NCBI RefSeq assembly: GCF_015291885.1
Contig: NZ_CP036186.1
Coordinates: 2,431,001 to 2,495,000 of the forward strand
Reading direction: 5' to 3'
From: Stutzerimonas stutzeri
GTDB lineage: Bacteria > Pseudomonadota > Gammaproteobacteria > Pseudomonadales > Pseudomonadaceae
Length of the DNA stretch: 64,000 bases
The notes below the pieces were generated by a model, which saw nothing but the letters and a program-made list of their open reading frames with translations, was not told the DNA's origin and did no database searches. Of the stretch, positions 19,566-27,731 are shown piece by piece. Position 1 is the first letter of the stretch. The number at the start of each line of letters is the position of its first letter. A program made the position numbers and the translations under genes.

Positions 19566-19922
19566 ATGGTCGAGCACCTGACACCTACCACTGTATTCAA
19601 ATGCCTGGCAGACGAGACTCGCGTGCGGGTTGCATTGCTAATCGCCCGTGAGGGCGAGCTGTGTGTGTGCGAGCTGACCTGTGCGCTGGATGAAAGCCAG
19701 CCGAAGATTTCGCGGCATCTGGCGCTGCTGCGCGGCTGCGGAATACTGGAAGATCGCCGTCAGGGCCAATGGGTGTATTACCGGCTCCATCCGCACCTGC
19801 CTGACTGGGTGACCGACATGCTGCAGCCGATCCTGGCCGCGAACAAGAACTGGTTGAGCGACAACGTGCAGCGCCTCGAAAGCATGCGCAACCGCCCCGA
19901 ACGCGCCAGTTCATGTGCCTGA
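19566..19922 (+). CDS. arsR: ArsR-family metalloid-responsive repressor
   Basis: A 118-residue winged-helix repressor. The arsenite-sensing motif ELCVCEL supplies the Cys pair in the alpha-3 helix; the HTH DESQPKISRHLALL and the wing GQWVYYRL follow. It probably binds the palindromes in the arsO/arsC intergenic region and is released by As(III). It lies between two arsC genes and is transcribed with them, giving autoregulation. Confidence 0.95.
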   Translation: MVEHLTPTTVFKCLADETRVRVALLIAREGELCVCELTCALDESQPKISRHLALLRGCGILEDRRQGQWVYYRLHPHLPDWVTDMLQPILAANKNWLSDNVQRLESMRNRPERASSCA

Positions 19923-19935
19923 AGCAAGGATGACT

Positions 19936-20406
19936 ATGAAGATTCTCTTTCTCTGCACCGCGAACAGTTGCCGCAGCATTCTGGCCGAGGCGCTGTTCAA
20001 TCACCTTGCGCCGGTCGGCATGCGCGCGTTCAGCGCCGGCAGCGAGCCAAGAGGCGAAATCAATCCACTGACGCTTGAGGCGCTGGCGCGGGCCGGCATT
20101 GCGGCTGATGGCTTGTATAGCAAGAGCAGCGATGCGCATCAGGCGCTGAATCCTGACTTCGTCATTACCGTCTGCGACAAGGCCGCTGGCGAAGCGTGCC
20201 CGGTGCATTTCGGCCCCGCCACCAAGGCGCACTGGGGGCTTGTCGATCCTTCCGAGAGCGTCGGTAGTCCCGACGAAATCGGGGCGGCGTTCGATGCCAC
20301 GCTGGCCAGGCTCAAGCTACGTTTCACCGCGTTTCTAGCGCTACCGCTCGCACAACTGGATGCCGCTACGCTGAGAACCGAGCTGGCGCGCATTGGCACA
20401 CTTTGA
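19936..20406 (+). CDS. arsC: Arsenate reductase ArsC, LMW-phosphatase type (second copy)
   Basis: A 156-residue thioredoxin/glutaredoxin-type ArsC. P-loop CTANSCRS carries Cys7 and Arg13, and the redox Cys sits in [26 protein letters not shown] matches Pseudomonas ArsC. AAGGA lies 5 nt before the ATG at 19936, which decides against in-frame ATGs at 19930 and 19915. It is more typical of proven arsenate reductases than the first copy. It produces arsenite for export by Acr3. Confidence 0.92.
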   Translation: MKILFLCTANSCRSILAEALFNHLAPVGMRAFSAGSEPRGEINPLTLEALARAGIAADGLYSKSSDAHQALNPDFVITVCDKAAGEACPVHFGPATKAHWGLVDPSESVGSPDEIGAAFDATLARLKLRFTAFLALPLAQLDAATLRTELARIGTL

Positions 20407-20425
20407 ACATTGCAGGACATGCCTA

Positions 20426-21139
20426 ATGAACGACGATCTGCCCAATATCGACCCAGATCTGCTGGATATGCCTGACCTGGACAAGCTTGCTTTGCCAGCA
20501 GGTCCAGAACACAGGCCACGCATCCTGCTGCTCTATGGCTCTAACCGGGAGCGCTCCTACAGTCGCCTGCTGGTACAGGAAGCTGCGCGCCTGCTCGAGC
20601 GTTTCGGCGCGGAGACGCGCATCTTCAATCCATCCGGATTGCCGCTGCCGGACGATGCGCCTGATAGCCACCCGAAGGTGCAGGAACTGCGCGAGCTGAT
20701 GCAGTGGTCGGAGGGCCAGGTGTGGTGCTCGCCAGAACGGCATGGCTCGATGAGCGCGGTATTCAAGGCCCAGATCGACTGGGTGCCGCTGGCCATGGGC
20801 GCGGTGCGGCCGACCCAGGGCAAGACGCTGGCGATCATGCAGGTCAGCGGCGGTTCGCAGTCGTTCAACGCCCTGAACCAGATGCGGGTGCTGGGCCGCT
20901 GGATGCGTATGCTCACTATCCCCAACCAGTCCTCCGTGGCCAAGGCCTTTCTCGAATTCGACGACGCCGGCCGGATGAAGCCCTCGGCCTACTACGACCG
21001 CGTGGTGGATGTGATGGAGGAGCTGATCAAGTTCACCCTGCTGGTACGCGGTCGGGCCGACTATCTGGTCGATCGCTACTCGGAACGCAAGGAGTCAGCC
21101 GAAGCGCTGTCCCGTCGCGTCAATCAACGCTCCATCTGA
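20426..21139 (+). CDS. arsH: ArsH NADPH-dependent FMN reductase (organoarsenical oxidase)
   Basis: A 237-residue flavodoxin-fold enzyme. The phosphate-binding loop [12 protein letters not shown], the motif [18 protein letters not shown] and [13 protein letters not shown] are diagnostic of ArsH. ArsH oxidises trivalent organoarsenicals such as methylarsenite to the less toxic pentavalent form and reduces FMN and quinones with NADPH. AGGA precedes the ATG at 20426. Middle of the rightward ars operon. Confidence 0.95.
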   Translation: MNDDLPNIDPDLLDMPDLDKLALPAGPEHRPRILLLYGSNRERSYSRLLVQEAARLLERFGAETRIFNPSGLPLPDDAPDSHPKVQELRELMQWSEGQVWCSPERHGSMSAVFKAQIDWVPLAMGAVRPTQGKTLAIMQVSGGSQSFNALNQMRVLGRWMRMLTIPNQSSVAKAFLEFDDAGRMKPSAYYDRVVDVMEELIKFTLLVRGRADYLVDRYSERKESAEALSRRVNQRSI

Positions 21140-21157
21140 CTTCCAGGAATCGCCCGC

Positions 21158-21652
21158 GTGTCTCATCCCTACGACATCCTCGATGTGCCCGGCAGCGCCG
21201 GTCGGCTGATCTTCACACCGTGTCCCGGCAGCAAGGGCAGCAGCGTCGACGAGGCGCTGGCGACCCTGCAAGCGGCCGGCGCCGACGCGCTGATCACCTT
21301 GATGCCCGCCGAAGAGCTGGCCCGCAACGAGGCGACGCAGCTCCCGCAACTCTGCACCGAGCGCGGCCTTGAATGGTTTCACCTGCCGGTGGCTGACGAA
21401 CAGGTGCCGCTGGCGGACTTCGACCAGGCCTGGGAGCGATCGGCAGACCGTATCAATGAACTGCTGGATGCCGGCAAACGCGTCACCATTCACTGCAAGG
21501 GTGGCTCTGGTCGTACCGGACTGATCGCAGCGCGCATCCTGATAGACCGCGACGTGCCGCGCGCAACCGCTATCGCCAGCGTCCAGGCGTTGCGCCCCAA
21601 GGCTATCCAGCATCCGGCCCATGTCGGCTGGATCGAACGCTTCGGCGCATGA
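21158..21652 (+). CDS. Dual-specificity/tyrosine phosphatase-like protein of the ars operon
   Basis: A 164-residue Cys-based phosphatase with the [10 protein letters not shown] active-site loop (Cys113, Arg119) and a likely general-acid Asp80 in PVADEQVP, resembling CDKN3-like dual-specificity phosphatases. The start is GTG at 21158 with AGGA 9 nt upstream. It recurs in Pseudomonas ars islands next to arsH, but no arsenic function is established; arsenate-ester or phosphate-analogue chemistry is a guess. Confidence 0.85.
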   Translation: MSHPYDILDVPGSAGRLIFTPCPGSKGSSVDEALATLQAAGADALITLMPAEELARNEATQLPQLCTERGLEWFHLPVADEQVPLADFDQAWERSADRINELLDAGKRVTIHCKGGSGRTGLIAARILIDRDVPRATAIASVQALRPKAIQHPAHVGWIERFGA

Positions 21653-21662
21653 CTGGCTTCGC

Positions 21663-21989
21663 ATGCTGAATACGCTTGGCCTGTTCGTCATTACCGCGAT
21701 AGCGGAGATCGTCGGCTGCTATCTGCCGTACCTCTGGCTGAAACAGGGCAAGAGTATCTGGTTGCTGCTGCCGGCTGCGCTTTCCCTCGCGCTGTTCGCC
21801 TGGCTGCTGTCGCTGCATCCCACCGCCGCCGGGCGCGTGTATGCGGCGTATGGCGGCGTGTATGTCGGCGTGGCACTGGTCTGGCTGTGGCTGGTCGATG
21901 GCGTGCGCCCGACCTGGTGGGACCTGCTTGGCTGCGCCGTGGCGATGCTAGGCATGGCGATCATCATGTTTGCGCCACGAACTTCCTGA
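21663..21989 (+). CDS. YnfA-family (UPF0060) small membrane transporter
   Basis: A 108-residue protein with four membrane helices and the family pattern [27 protein letters not shown] and [13 protein letters not shown]. YnfA proteins are related to small multidrug resistance pumps. The start at 21663 (MLNTLGLF) is the family start. It lies 10 bp after the phosphatase gene, within the ars operon; a role in metalloid export is inference. Confidence 0.88.
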   Translation: MLNTLGLFVITAIAEIVGCYLPYLWLKQGKSIWLLLPAALSLALFAWLLSLHPTAAGRVYAAYGGVYVGVALVWLWLVDGVRPTWWDLLGCAVAMLGMAIIMFAPRTS

Positions 21990-22014
21990 TTCACCTTTCA
22001 AAAGCGAGTCATCC

Positions 22015-23019
<1,005 letters not shown>

Positions 23020-23070
23020 GATGCCGCTGAGTGGCGTGTTGCCGAGAGCGGTGCGGGTTATGGAAACGGC

Positions 23071-23095
23071 AGGGTGGCGGGCTGAAGCTCACCCT
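23071..23095. repeat. REP-like imperfect palindrome between gapdh and arsJ
   Basis: AGGGTG and CACCCT arms flank a GGGCTGAAGC core, a pattern like the short REP palindromes common in Pseudomonas intergenic spacers. It lies in the 180-bp gap between gapdh and arsJ and may stabilise or attenuate the operon transcript. Only one copy is seen in the window. Confidence 0.45.
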
Positions 23096-23199
23096 ACGGC
23101 AAATCCGTGACTCGACGCCCCCGACTCTCGGCATGCCACGCCATCGCTCCCGCCAATCTAGCTGCGCAATGCACCTGCTCAATCAATCCGGAACCGAAC

Positions 23200-24414
23200 A
23201 TGCAAGCCCTTGCCCGACTGTCCCCCGAGGTGCGCCAGTACCTGATCGTCACCGGTAACTACTGGGCGTTTACGCTCACCGATGGCGCGCTGCGCATGCT
23301 GGTGGTGCTGCATTTCCATTCGCTGGGTTACACGCCACTGCAGATTGCGGCGCTGTTTCTGTTCTACGAGGTGTTCGGTGTCGTCACCAATCTGATTGGC
23401 GGCTATCTCGGCGCTCGACTCGGCCTGAACCGGACGATGAACCTCGGCCTGGCGATGCAGGTCGTGGCGCTGTTGATGCTCACCGTGCCTGCGGCGTTGC
23501 TGACGGTGCCTTGGGTGATGGGTGCGCAGGCGTTGTCCGGTATCGCCAAGGACCTGAACAAGATGTCGGCCAAGAGCTCGATCAAGCTCCTGGTACCCGA
23601 CAGCCAGCAGGGCACGCTGTACAAGTGGGTGGCCATCCTCACCGGCTCGAAGAATGCGCTCAAGGGCGTGGGATTTTTCCTCGGTGGCGCACTGCTGACG
23701 CTGCTGGGATTCGCCGGCGCGGTCCTGGCGATGGCTGCGGTGCTAGCCGTGATCTGGATCAGCAGCCTGGTCCTGTTGAAAAAGGATCTTGGCAAGGCGA
23801 AGGCCAAACCAAAGTTCAAGGACATCCTCTCCAAAAGCCAGGCAATCAACGTGCTGTCGGCCGCGCGGCTGTTTCTCTTCGGGGCTCGCGATGTCTGGTT
23901 CGTCATCGCGCTACCGGTGTACCTGAGCACCGTCTTCGGCTGGAATTTCTGGATGGTCGGCGGCTTTCTGGCCTGCTGGATCATCGGCTACGGCATCGTC
24001 CAGTCGATGGCGCCGGCCATTACCGGCAAGCGCAGCGGCAAGGTACCGGATGGACGTGCGGCCTTCATCTGGGCCGCGCTGCTGGCGGCGCTACCCGCGG
24101 CAATCGCTGTGGGCCTGACAACTGATGCATCGCCCCAATGGGTGCTGATCGGCGGGCTGCTGCTATTCGGTGCGCTGTTCGCGGTGAATTCCTCGCTGCA
24201 TAGCTACCTGATTGTCAGCTATGCCAAGGAAGACGGCGTCTCTCTGGACGTGGGCTTCTACTACATGTCCAACGCCATGGGCCGCCTGATCGGTACCCTG
24301 CTCTCAGGCTGGGTATTCCAGGCCTATGGGTTGCAGGCTTGCCTGTGGGTGTCTTCTCTCTTCGTACTGCTCGCCGCGATTATCTCGCTGCAGCTGCCGC
24401 GTCATACGCAATAA
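23200..24414 (+). CDS. arsJ: ArsJ organoarsenical (1-arseno-3-phosphoglycerate) MFS exporter
   Basis: A 404-residue major-facilitator protein with about 11-12 helices. Segments such as GNYWAFTLTDGALRMLVV, ALSGIAKDLNKMSAKSSIK and GSKNALKGVGFF are characteristic of ArsJ. It completes the arsenate-export route with the adjacent GAPDH. The ATG at 23200 (MQALARLSPEVR) matches the family; an upstream frame from 23107 has no family support. Last gene of the rightward operon. Confidence 0.94.
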   Translation: MQALARLSPEVRQYLIVTGNYWAFTLTDGALRMLVVLHFHSLGYTPLQIAALFLFYEVFGVVTNLIGGYLGARLGLNRTMNLGLAMQVVALLMLTVPAALLTVPWVMGAQALSGIAKDLNKMSAKSSIKLLVPDSQQGTLYKWVAILTGSKNALKGVGFFLGGALLTLLGFAGAVLAMAAVLAVIWISSLVLLKKDLGKAKAKPKFKDILSKSQAINVLSAARLFLFGARDVWFVIALPVYLSTVFGWNFWMVGGFLACWIIGYGIVQSMAPAITGKRSGKVPDGRAAFIWAALLAALPAAIAVGLTTDASPQWVLIGGLLLFGALFAVNSSLHSYLIVSYAKEDGVSLDVGFYYMSNAMGRLIGTLLSGWVFQAYGLQACLWVSSLFVLLAAIISLQLPRHTQ

Positions 24415-24425
24415 CTGAGTAGGGA

Positions 24426-24449
24426 AGGTCGAGCGCGAACGCCCGACCT
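24426..24449. terminator. Weak stem-loop between arsJ and the porin gene
   Basis: AGGTCG and CGACCT arms with a GC-rich interior lie between the two convergent stop codons. There is no T-run, so it is at most a weak bidirectional terminator. Confidence 0.35.
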
Positions 24450-24456
24450 GTATCGC

Positions 24457-25710
24457 TCAGTAGGTGTACTGCAGTTGTGCCCAGAGTTTCTCGGTGTCCA
24501 CCGAATAGTCATCCGCGTCGTAGCCGGCGTACTTGACCGTTGCGACCAGCCCTTTGACCAGCGGGATGGCGCGGCTGTAACCGATGTTGATCTCTTCCCC
24601 GTACTGCTCGCTGCCGCGTTCGGCGCGGAAATCGTGGTACCAGGCCTGCAGCGTGCCGCCGAAGAGCGGTAGTGTGCCCCCCAGGTAAACGTCCTGCACA
24701 CCGTCCGCCGGCGTCAGGAGGAAGGTGTCGGCCCAGCCCTGAAAGGCGTGCTTGGTGGCCAAAGGCGTCTGGAAGGCGCGATTGCCCGGCCCCGAGTCGC
24801 CGCCCAGTACTTCCACGCCCGCTTTCAAAGTCGCACCCTTGAGGGCATAGCCCAGCTCGGCCAGGTAGTACTCGCTGCTCAGCTCCTGAGGATTGCCGGC
24901 GTAGTCCTGCTGGCGAGCATATTCAAGCGCATAGCTGATGCCGTGGAGGCCACCATTCAGACGCAGACCTGTGGTTTTGCTGGACAGGGTGCCGAGCGCA
25001 GCGGCGGGTGCAGTGGCGATGTTGTCCAGTCCCAGCAGATAGCTGTAGGCGGTGGCCGTCAGCTCCGGTGAGTGCGCGTAGCGGGCGTTGAACAGATGGC
25101 TGTGGCCTTCGATATTGGCCGGGTTGGCGCGATTGTCGAAGCGGTTGTCGCCCGGGCCGAAGATTGTGTTGATGTTATCGATGTAGGCGTAAGTCAGCGT
25201 CAGCTTGTCGAGCGGTTGCAGCTGGCCCAGCACGCCGTCGTAGGTTTGTTCGTTCTGCCGCCAACCGACGCCACCGACGAAGCGCTGGTTGTCCAGATTG
25301 ATGCGCTGGCGGCCAGCAATAGCGCTGCCGAACGCATGGTCGTAGCGCAACAGCGCCTGGTTGATCTCGCTGCCGTCAGGGTCCGGCACTGCCGAGTAGT
25401 CGGTTTGGCCGTTGCGGGTGCTGTTGTAGGCGGCATCACCCAATCGACTTACGTTGTCTGCTTCGACCAGAGCCGACAAGCCGTACCACTTGCCGGTCTG
25501 AAAGCCGACGCGAGTGCGCAGCGTCTGGGCGTTGGCGTGCTTGAGTGCGTTGTCCTGATCGACGTGCTCGTAGCGATAGCGCAGGTCCAGAATCGGCTTA
25601 GCGTCGGTGAATATGGTGCTGAAGTTTTCCTGGGCAAAAACCGCCGGACTGCATAGCAGGCCGGCGCTCAGCAGGTAGGAGGTCAGGTGATGTGGATGCA
25701 GGTTCTTCAT
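24457..25710 (-). CDS. Outer-membrane porin of the alginate-export (AlgE-like) family
   Basis: A 417-residue beta-barrel with a signal peptide (about 1-28, ending AVFAQ). The first strand region ILDLRYRYEHVDQDN, LRTRVGFQTG and GRQRINLDNQRFVGG match the Alginate_exp family, and the chain ends in an aromatic Tyr as outer-membrane barrels do. The ATG at 25710 has AAGGAG 8 nt upstream. The family includes non-alginate porins; with no alginate genes nearby the substrate is unknown. A palindrome resembling an ANR/DNR site lies upstream, hinting at low-oxygen expression. Confidence 0.88.
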   Translation of the reverse strand: MKNLHPHHLTSYLLSAGLLCSPAVFAQENFSTIFTDAKPILDLRYRYEHVDQDNALKHANAQTLRTRVGFQTGKWYGLSALVEADNVSRLGDAAYNSTRNGQTDYSAVPDPDGSEINQALLRYDHAFGSAIAGRQRINLDNQRFVGGVGWRQNEQTYDGVLGQLQPLDKLTLTYAYIDNINTIFGPGDNRFDNRANPANIEGHSHLFNARYAHSPELTATAYSYLLGLDNIATAPAAALGTLSSKTTGLRLNGGLHGISYALEYARQQDYAGNPQELSSEYYLAELGYALKGATLKAGVEVLGGDSGPGNRAFQTPLATKHAFQGWADTFLLTPADGVQDVYLGGTLPLFGGTLQAWYHDFRAERGSEQYGEEINIGYSRAIPLVKGLVATVKYAGYDADDYSVDTEKLWAQLQYTY

Positions 25711-25739
25711 GTGCCGCTCCTTGGTTGACATCGGAGCGA

Positions 25740-25780
25740 ACGATAGGCTGCTTACTATTTTTGCCATTGACAGCCGTCAA
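25740..25780 (-). promoter_or_regulatory. Candidate ANR/DNR-dependent promoter of the porin gene
   Basis: On the minus strand TTGACGGCTGTCAA (25780-25767) is a perfect 5-N4-5 palindrome close to the FNR-family consensus TTGAT-N4-ATCAA. A TATCGT -10-like box (25745-25740) begins about 28.5 bp from its centre, near the geometry of a class II site at -41.5. The porin start codon is 30 nt further on. The C/G change in each half-site lowers certainty. Confidence 0.45.
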
Positions 25781-25842
25781 GGCTGTAAAAATGCCTCTGG
25801 AAAGCACCTCACGGCCCGTTCCAGAGTCAGCCAGGGGTATCT

Positions 25843-26022
25843 CTAGCTATGTGCTGCGGCTTTCAGCATGCCGATATCATGTGCCGCTCGCCGAATCAGC
25901 GCGGCAGCGTTCGGAGCGGACTTATCCTGACCGTTCCGGCGCTCGCGGCGCCAATGCGCCATTGGCTGAAGTGCGCTGATATCTGATCGGGTAACCAGTT
26001 CTTCGAGTGATCGCTTGCTCAT
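25843..26022 (-). CDS. Hypothetical 59-residue protein
   Basis: A small basic protein beginning MSKRSLEELVTRSDI and ending in IGMLKAAAHS, with no signal peptide or membrane segment and no family I recognise. The ATG at 26022 has GTGAGGA 9 nt upstream, which is why this start is preferred over the longer frame to 26289. It lies between the porin and the RES toxin gene. Confidence 0.45.
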   Translation of the reverse strand: MSKRSLEELVTRSDISALQPMAHWRRERRNGQDKSAPNAAALIRRAAHDIGMLKAAAHS

Positions 26023-26177
26023 GTTCGCGTCCTCACATTGTGAGTTCGGTGGAGCGTCCTTGCGCCATGGGGAGTCCATGAGCAGACAATGCGCGATGAT
26101 TGTTACAGTGGTTTGGCAACAGGGCCGAACCGGATAGTCGGTGCAGAGAGGAGGGTAGCTACCGCATCTGGGTGCAA

Positions 26178-26870
26178 TCAGACTTCGGCAATGACGCTGA
26201 CGCTGGTAATACCGGCGTTCCAGATCATCTCGTAATGTGCGGTCTGGATAATGGACAGTACGCGTCTTGGCGTTAGAAGAGCCCAGCAATGCTGGCCCGG
26301 ATTTCGTACCGAGTGATAACGCAACCCGGGAAATCCACCCTGTCTGACCAGGCGACCGAACTGGCGAGAGTGGGTGTAATCATCAGCGTCGTAGATCGGT
26401 TCCGACATCGGCACACTCGTGGCGTCCAGCAGCCCAGCCTCGTTGAACTGACATGACAGCCCGCGGAAAACGAACCGCTCGAAGTTCAGACCTTCGACAT
26501 TCGACCAGTATTGCTCTTGGTGATGCCTGACCTCTACTAGCGCCGTTTCCATGCTGTCGGCCAAATACAGCACGCCGTAGCTGCCATCGCTGAAGCGAGA
26601 ACCCGCAGGATTGACGTGGGTGAATGGCGCCGTGGCGTAGGAGCAGCCCGGAATGCCAAACGGTATTTCTGATCGCGGGATCAGCTCGAGACGGCCAGTC
26701 TCGTTATGCAACCTCGGGTTAGTCAGCGCCTGAAGTTGATAGAGAATCTCGAACTCCTCGGCGTCGGCTACATCATCGAACAGATCGATGGGCGGAAACT
26801 TGGAGTTGACCAGCCGATAGGCCTGACAACGGGCATCGGCCCGCACGGGAAGCCCTTTCGGCACTACCAC
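26178..26870 (-). CDS. RES-domain toxin (NAD-phosphorylase type)
   Basis: A 230-residue RES-family protein. The conserved Arg92 (GSRF), Tyr102 (GVLYLADS) and Glu113 (ALVEVRHH) of the ART-like active site are present. RES toxins of RES-Xre modules deplete NAD+ and stop growth. The start is GTG, 26870 or 26864, overlapping the antitoxin stop, so the pair is translationally coupled with the antitoxin first. The N-terminal 50 residues (FPPIDLFDDVADAEEF) are the extension typical of longer RES members. Confidence 0.9.
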   Translation of the reverse strand: MVVPKGLPVRADARCQAYRLVNSKFPPIDLFDDVADAEEFEILYQLQALTNPRLHNETGRLELIPRSEIPFGIPGCSYATAPFTHVNPAGSRFSDGSYGVLYLADSMETALVEVRHHQEQYWSNVEGLNFERFVFRGLSCQFNEAGLLDATSVPMSEPIYDADDYTHSRQFGRLVRQGGFPGLRYHSVRNPGQHCWALLTPRRVLSIIQTAHYEMIWNAGITSVSVIAEV

Positions 26871-27268
26871 TGCGCGCCTCGCAAACTATCGATGCGACGG
26901 AACGACTCGTACAGGGAAATCATGTCGCCCTGAGCCATCACTTCCAGCGGCGATCGTCCATTGAAGAATTCGTTGTGATTGGGCATTGCCGCAAAGCCGT
27001 AAGTATTCTCCGGGTTATCGAACATCAGCCGCAGTGCCGCATGGATATTGAGAATAAAACTGACGCGCTGCATCTGGTCCGGATCCAGACTGACCGACCA
27101 ATCGGTATTCCGCAGTTTGGCGCGTGCATGTGTACTGCGGGAAATACGCAGTATCCGACAGGCCTGTTCGGTAGACGCCTGCCATTTTTCAAGAATGTTC
27201 ACCGCAGTACGAAGGCCGGCGGCGCACTGGTCTTTGGTAAACGCGGGTGCCTGAAGAGTCGCAGTCAT
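26864..27268 (-). CDS. Xre/MbcA/ParS-type antitoxin
   Basis: A 134-residue antitoxin: an N-terminal Xre-like HTH (CRILRISRSTHARAK) and the C-terminal MbcA/ParS toxin-binding domain ending in NEFFNGRSPLEVMAQGD, with the usual GRSPLE motif. It neutralises the RES toxin encoded downstream and is expected to repress its own promoter; a perfect 16-bp palindrome lies 44 bp upstream of the start codon. Confidence 0.92.
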   Translation of the reverse strand: MTATLQAPAFTKDQCAAGLRTAVNILEKWQASTEQACRILRISRSTHARAKLRNTDWSVSLDPDQMQRVSFILNIHAALRLMFDNPENTYGFAAMPNHNEFFNGRSPLEVMAQGDMISLYESFRRIDSLRGAQW

Positions 27269-27311
27269 GGCAATTGCTCGATTGATTCCATGGACTCAGC
27301 ATAGCACTATA

Positions 27312-27327
27312 TGTATCTGCAGATACA
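27312..27327. promoter_or_regulatory. Perfect palindrome TGTATCTGCAGATACA, likely toxin-antitoxin operator
   Basis: A 16-bp perfect palindrome 44-59 bp upstream of the antitoxin start. Xre antitoxins of RES modules autorepress through such sites. A TTGTAT hexamer overlapping it could serve as a -35 box on the minus strand. Confidence 0.65.
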
Positions 27328-27547
27328 AATACGCGCGCACTATCTTTCTGGACATTGATAAGAGCAACAGCGCGTTGCGGTAAGTTCGATATGAACGTCA
27401 GCCAACAACCAAGCAGTAAATTGCGTTCAATGGATTTGACGTTCGCCAGGCGCTGCGGCCGTAACAGGAACGCTCGCGCCAATTGCATAAATGAACAATG
27501 CGCAAATGGCAGAACGGATGTACGAAGGCTGAAAGCCGCGTGAAGAC

Positions 27548-27634
27548 TGGTGCCCGGAGCGGGGGTCGAACCCGCATACCCTTTCGGATGAGGGATTTTA
27601 AGTCCCTTGCGTATACCAATTTCGCCATCCGGGC
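27548..27634 (-). tRNA. tRNA-Leu (anticodon UAA)
   Basis: An 87-nt class II tRNA with encoded CCA. Acceptor GCCCGGA pairs with TCCGGGC, the anticodon loop is CTTAAAA, and a long variable arm TCATCCGAAAGGGTATG is present. It is the counterpart of enteric leuZ, which follows pgsA-glyW-cysT; here it lies about 13 kb away and on the other strand. Confidence 0.98.
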
Positions 27635-27678
27635 GGAGGCTGCGTAGCAGTGCGCCGATGGGGAGTCGGCGGCGCAGG

Positions 27679-27707
27679 ACTATAGCGAGCCTCCGGACAC
27701 CACGCAA
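27679..27707 (-). promoter_or_regulatory. Sigma-70 promoter of tRNA-Leu
   Basis: On the minus strand a TTGCGT -35 box (27707-27702) and a TATAGT -10 box (27684-27679) are separated by exactly 17 bp, about 45 bp before the tRNA 5' end. The -35 lies inside the stem-loop that follows the helicase gene. Confidence 0.7.
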
Positions 27708-27729
27708 CCCGAACGGCGCCGTTGCGTGG
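27700..27729 (-). terminator. Stem-loop after the helicase gene
   Basis: CCACGCAAC and GTTGCGTGG form a perfect 9-bp stem immediately after the helicase stop codon. There is no T-run, so it may be an mRNA 3'-end stabiliser or a weak terminator overlapping the tRNA-Leu promoter. Confidence 0.4.
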
Positions 27730-27731
27730 CC

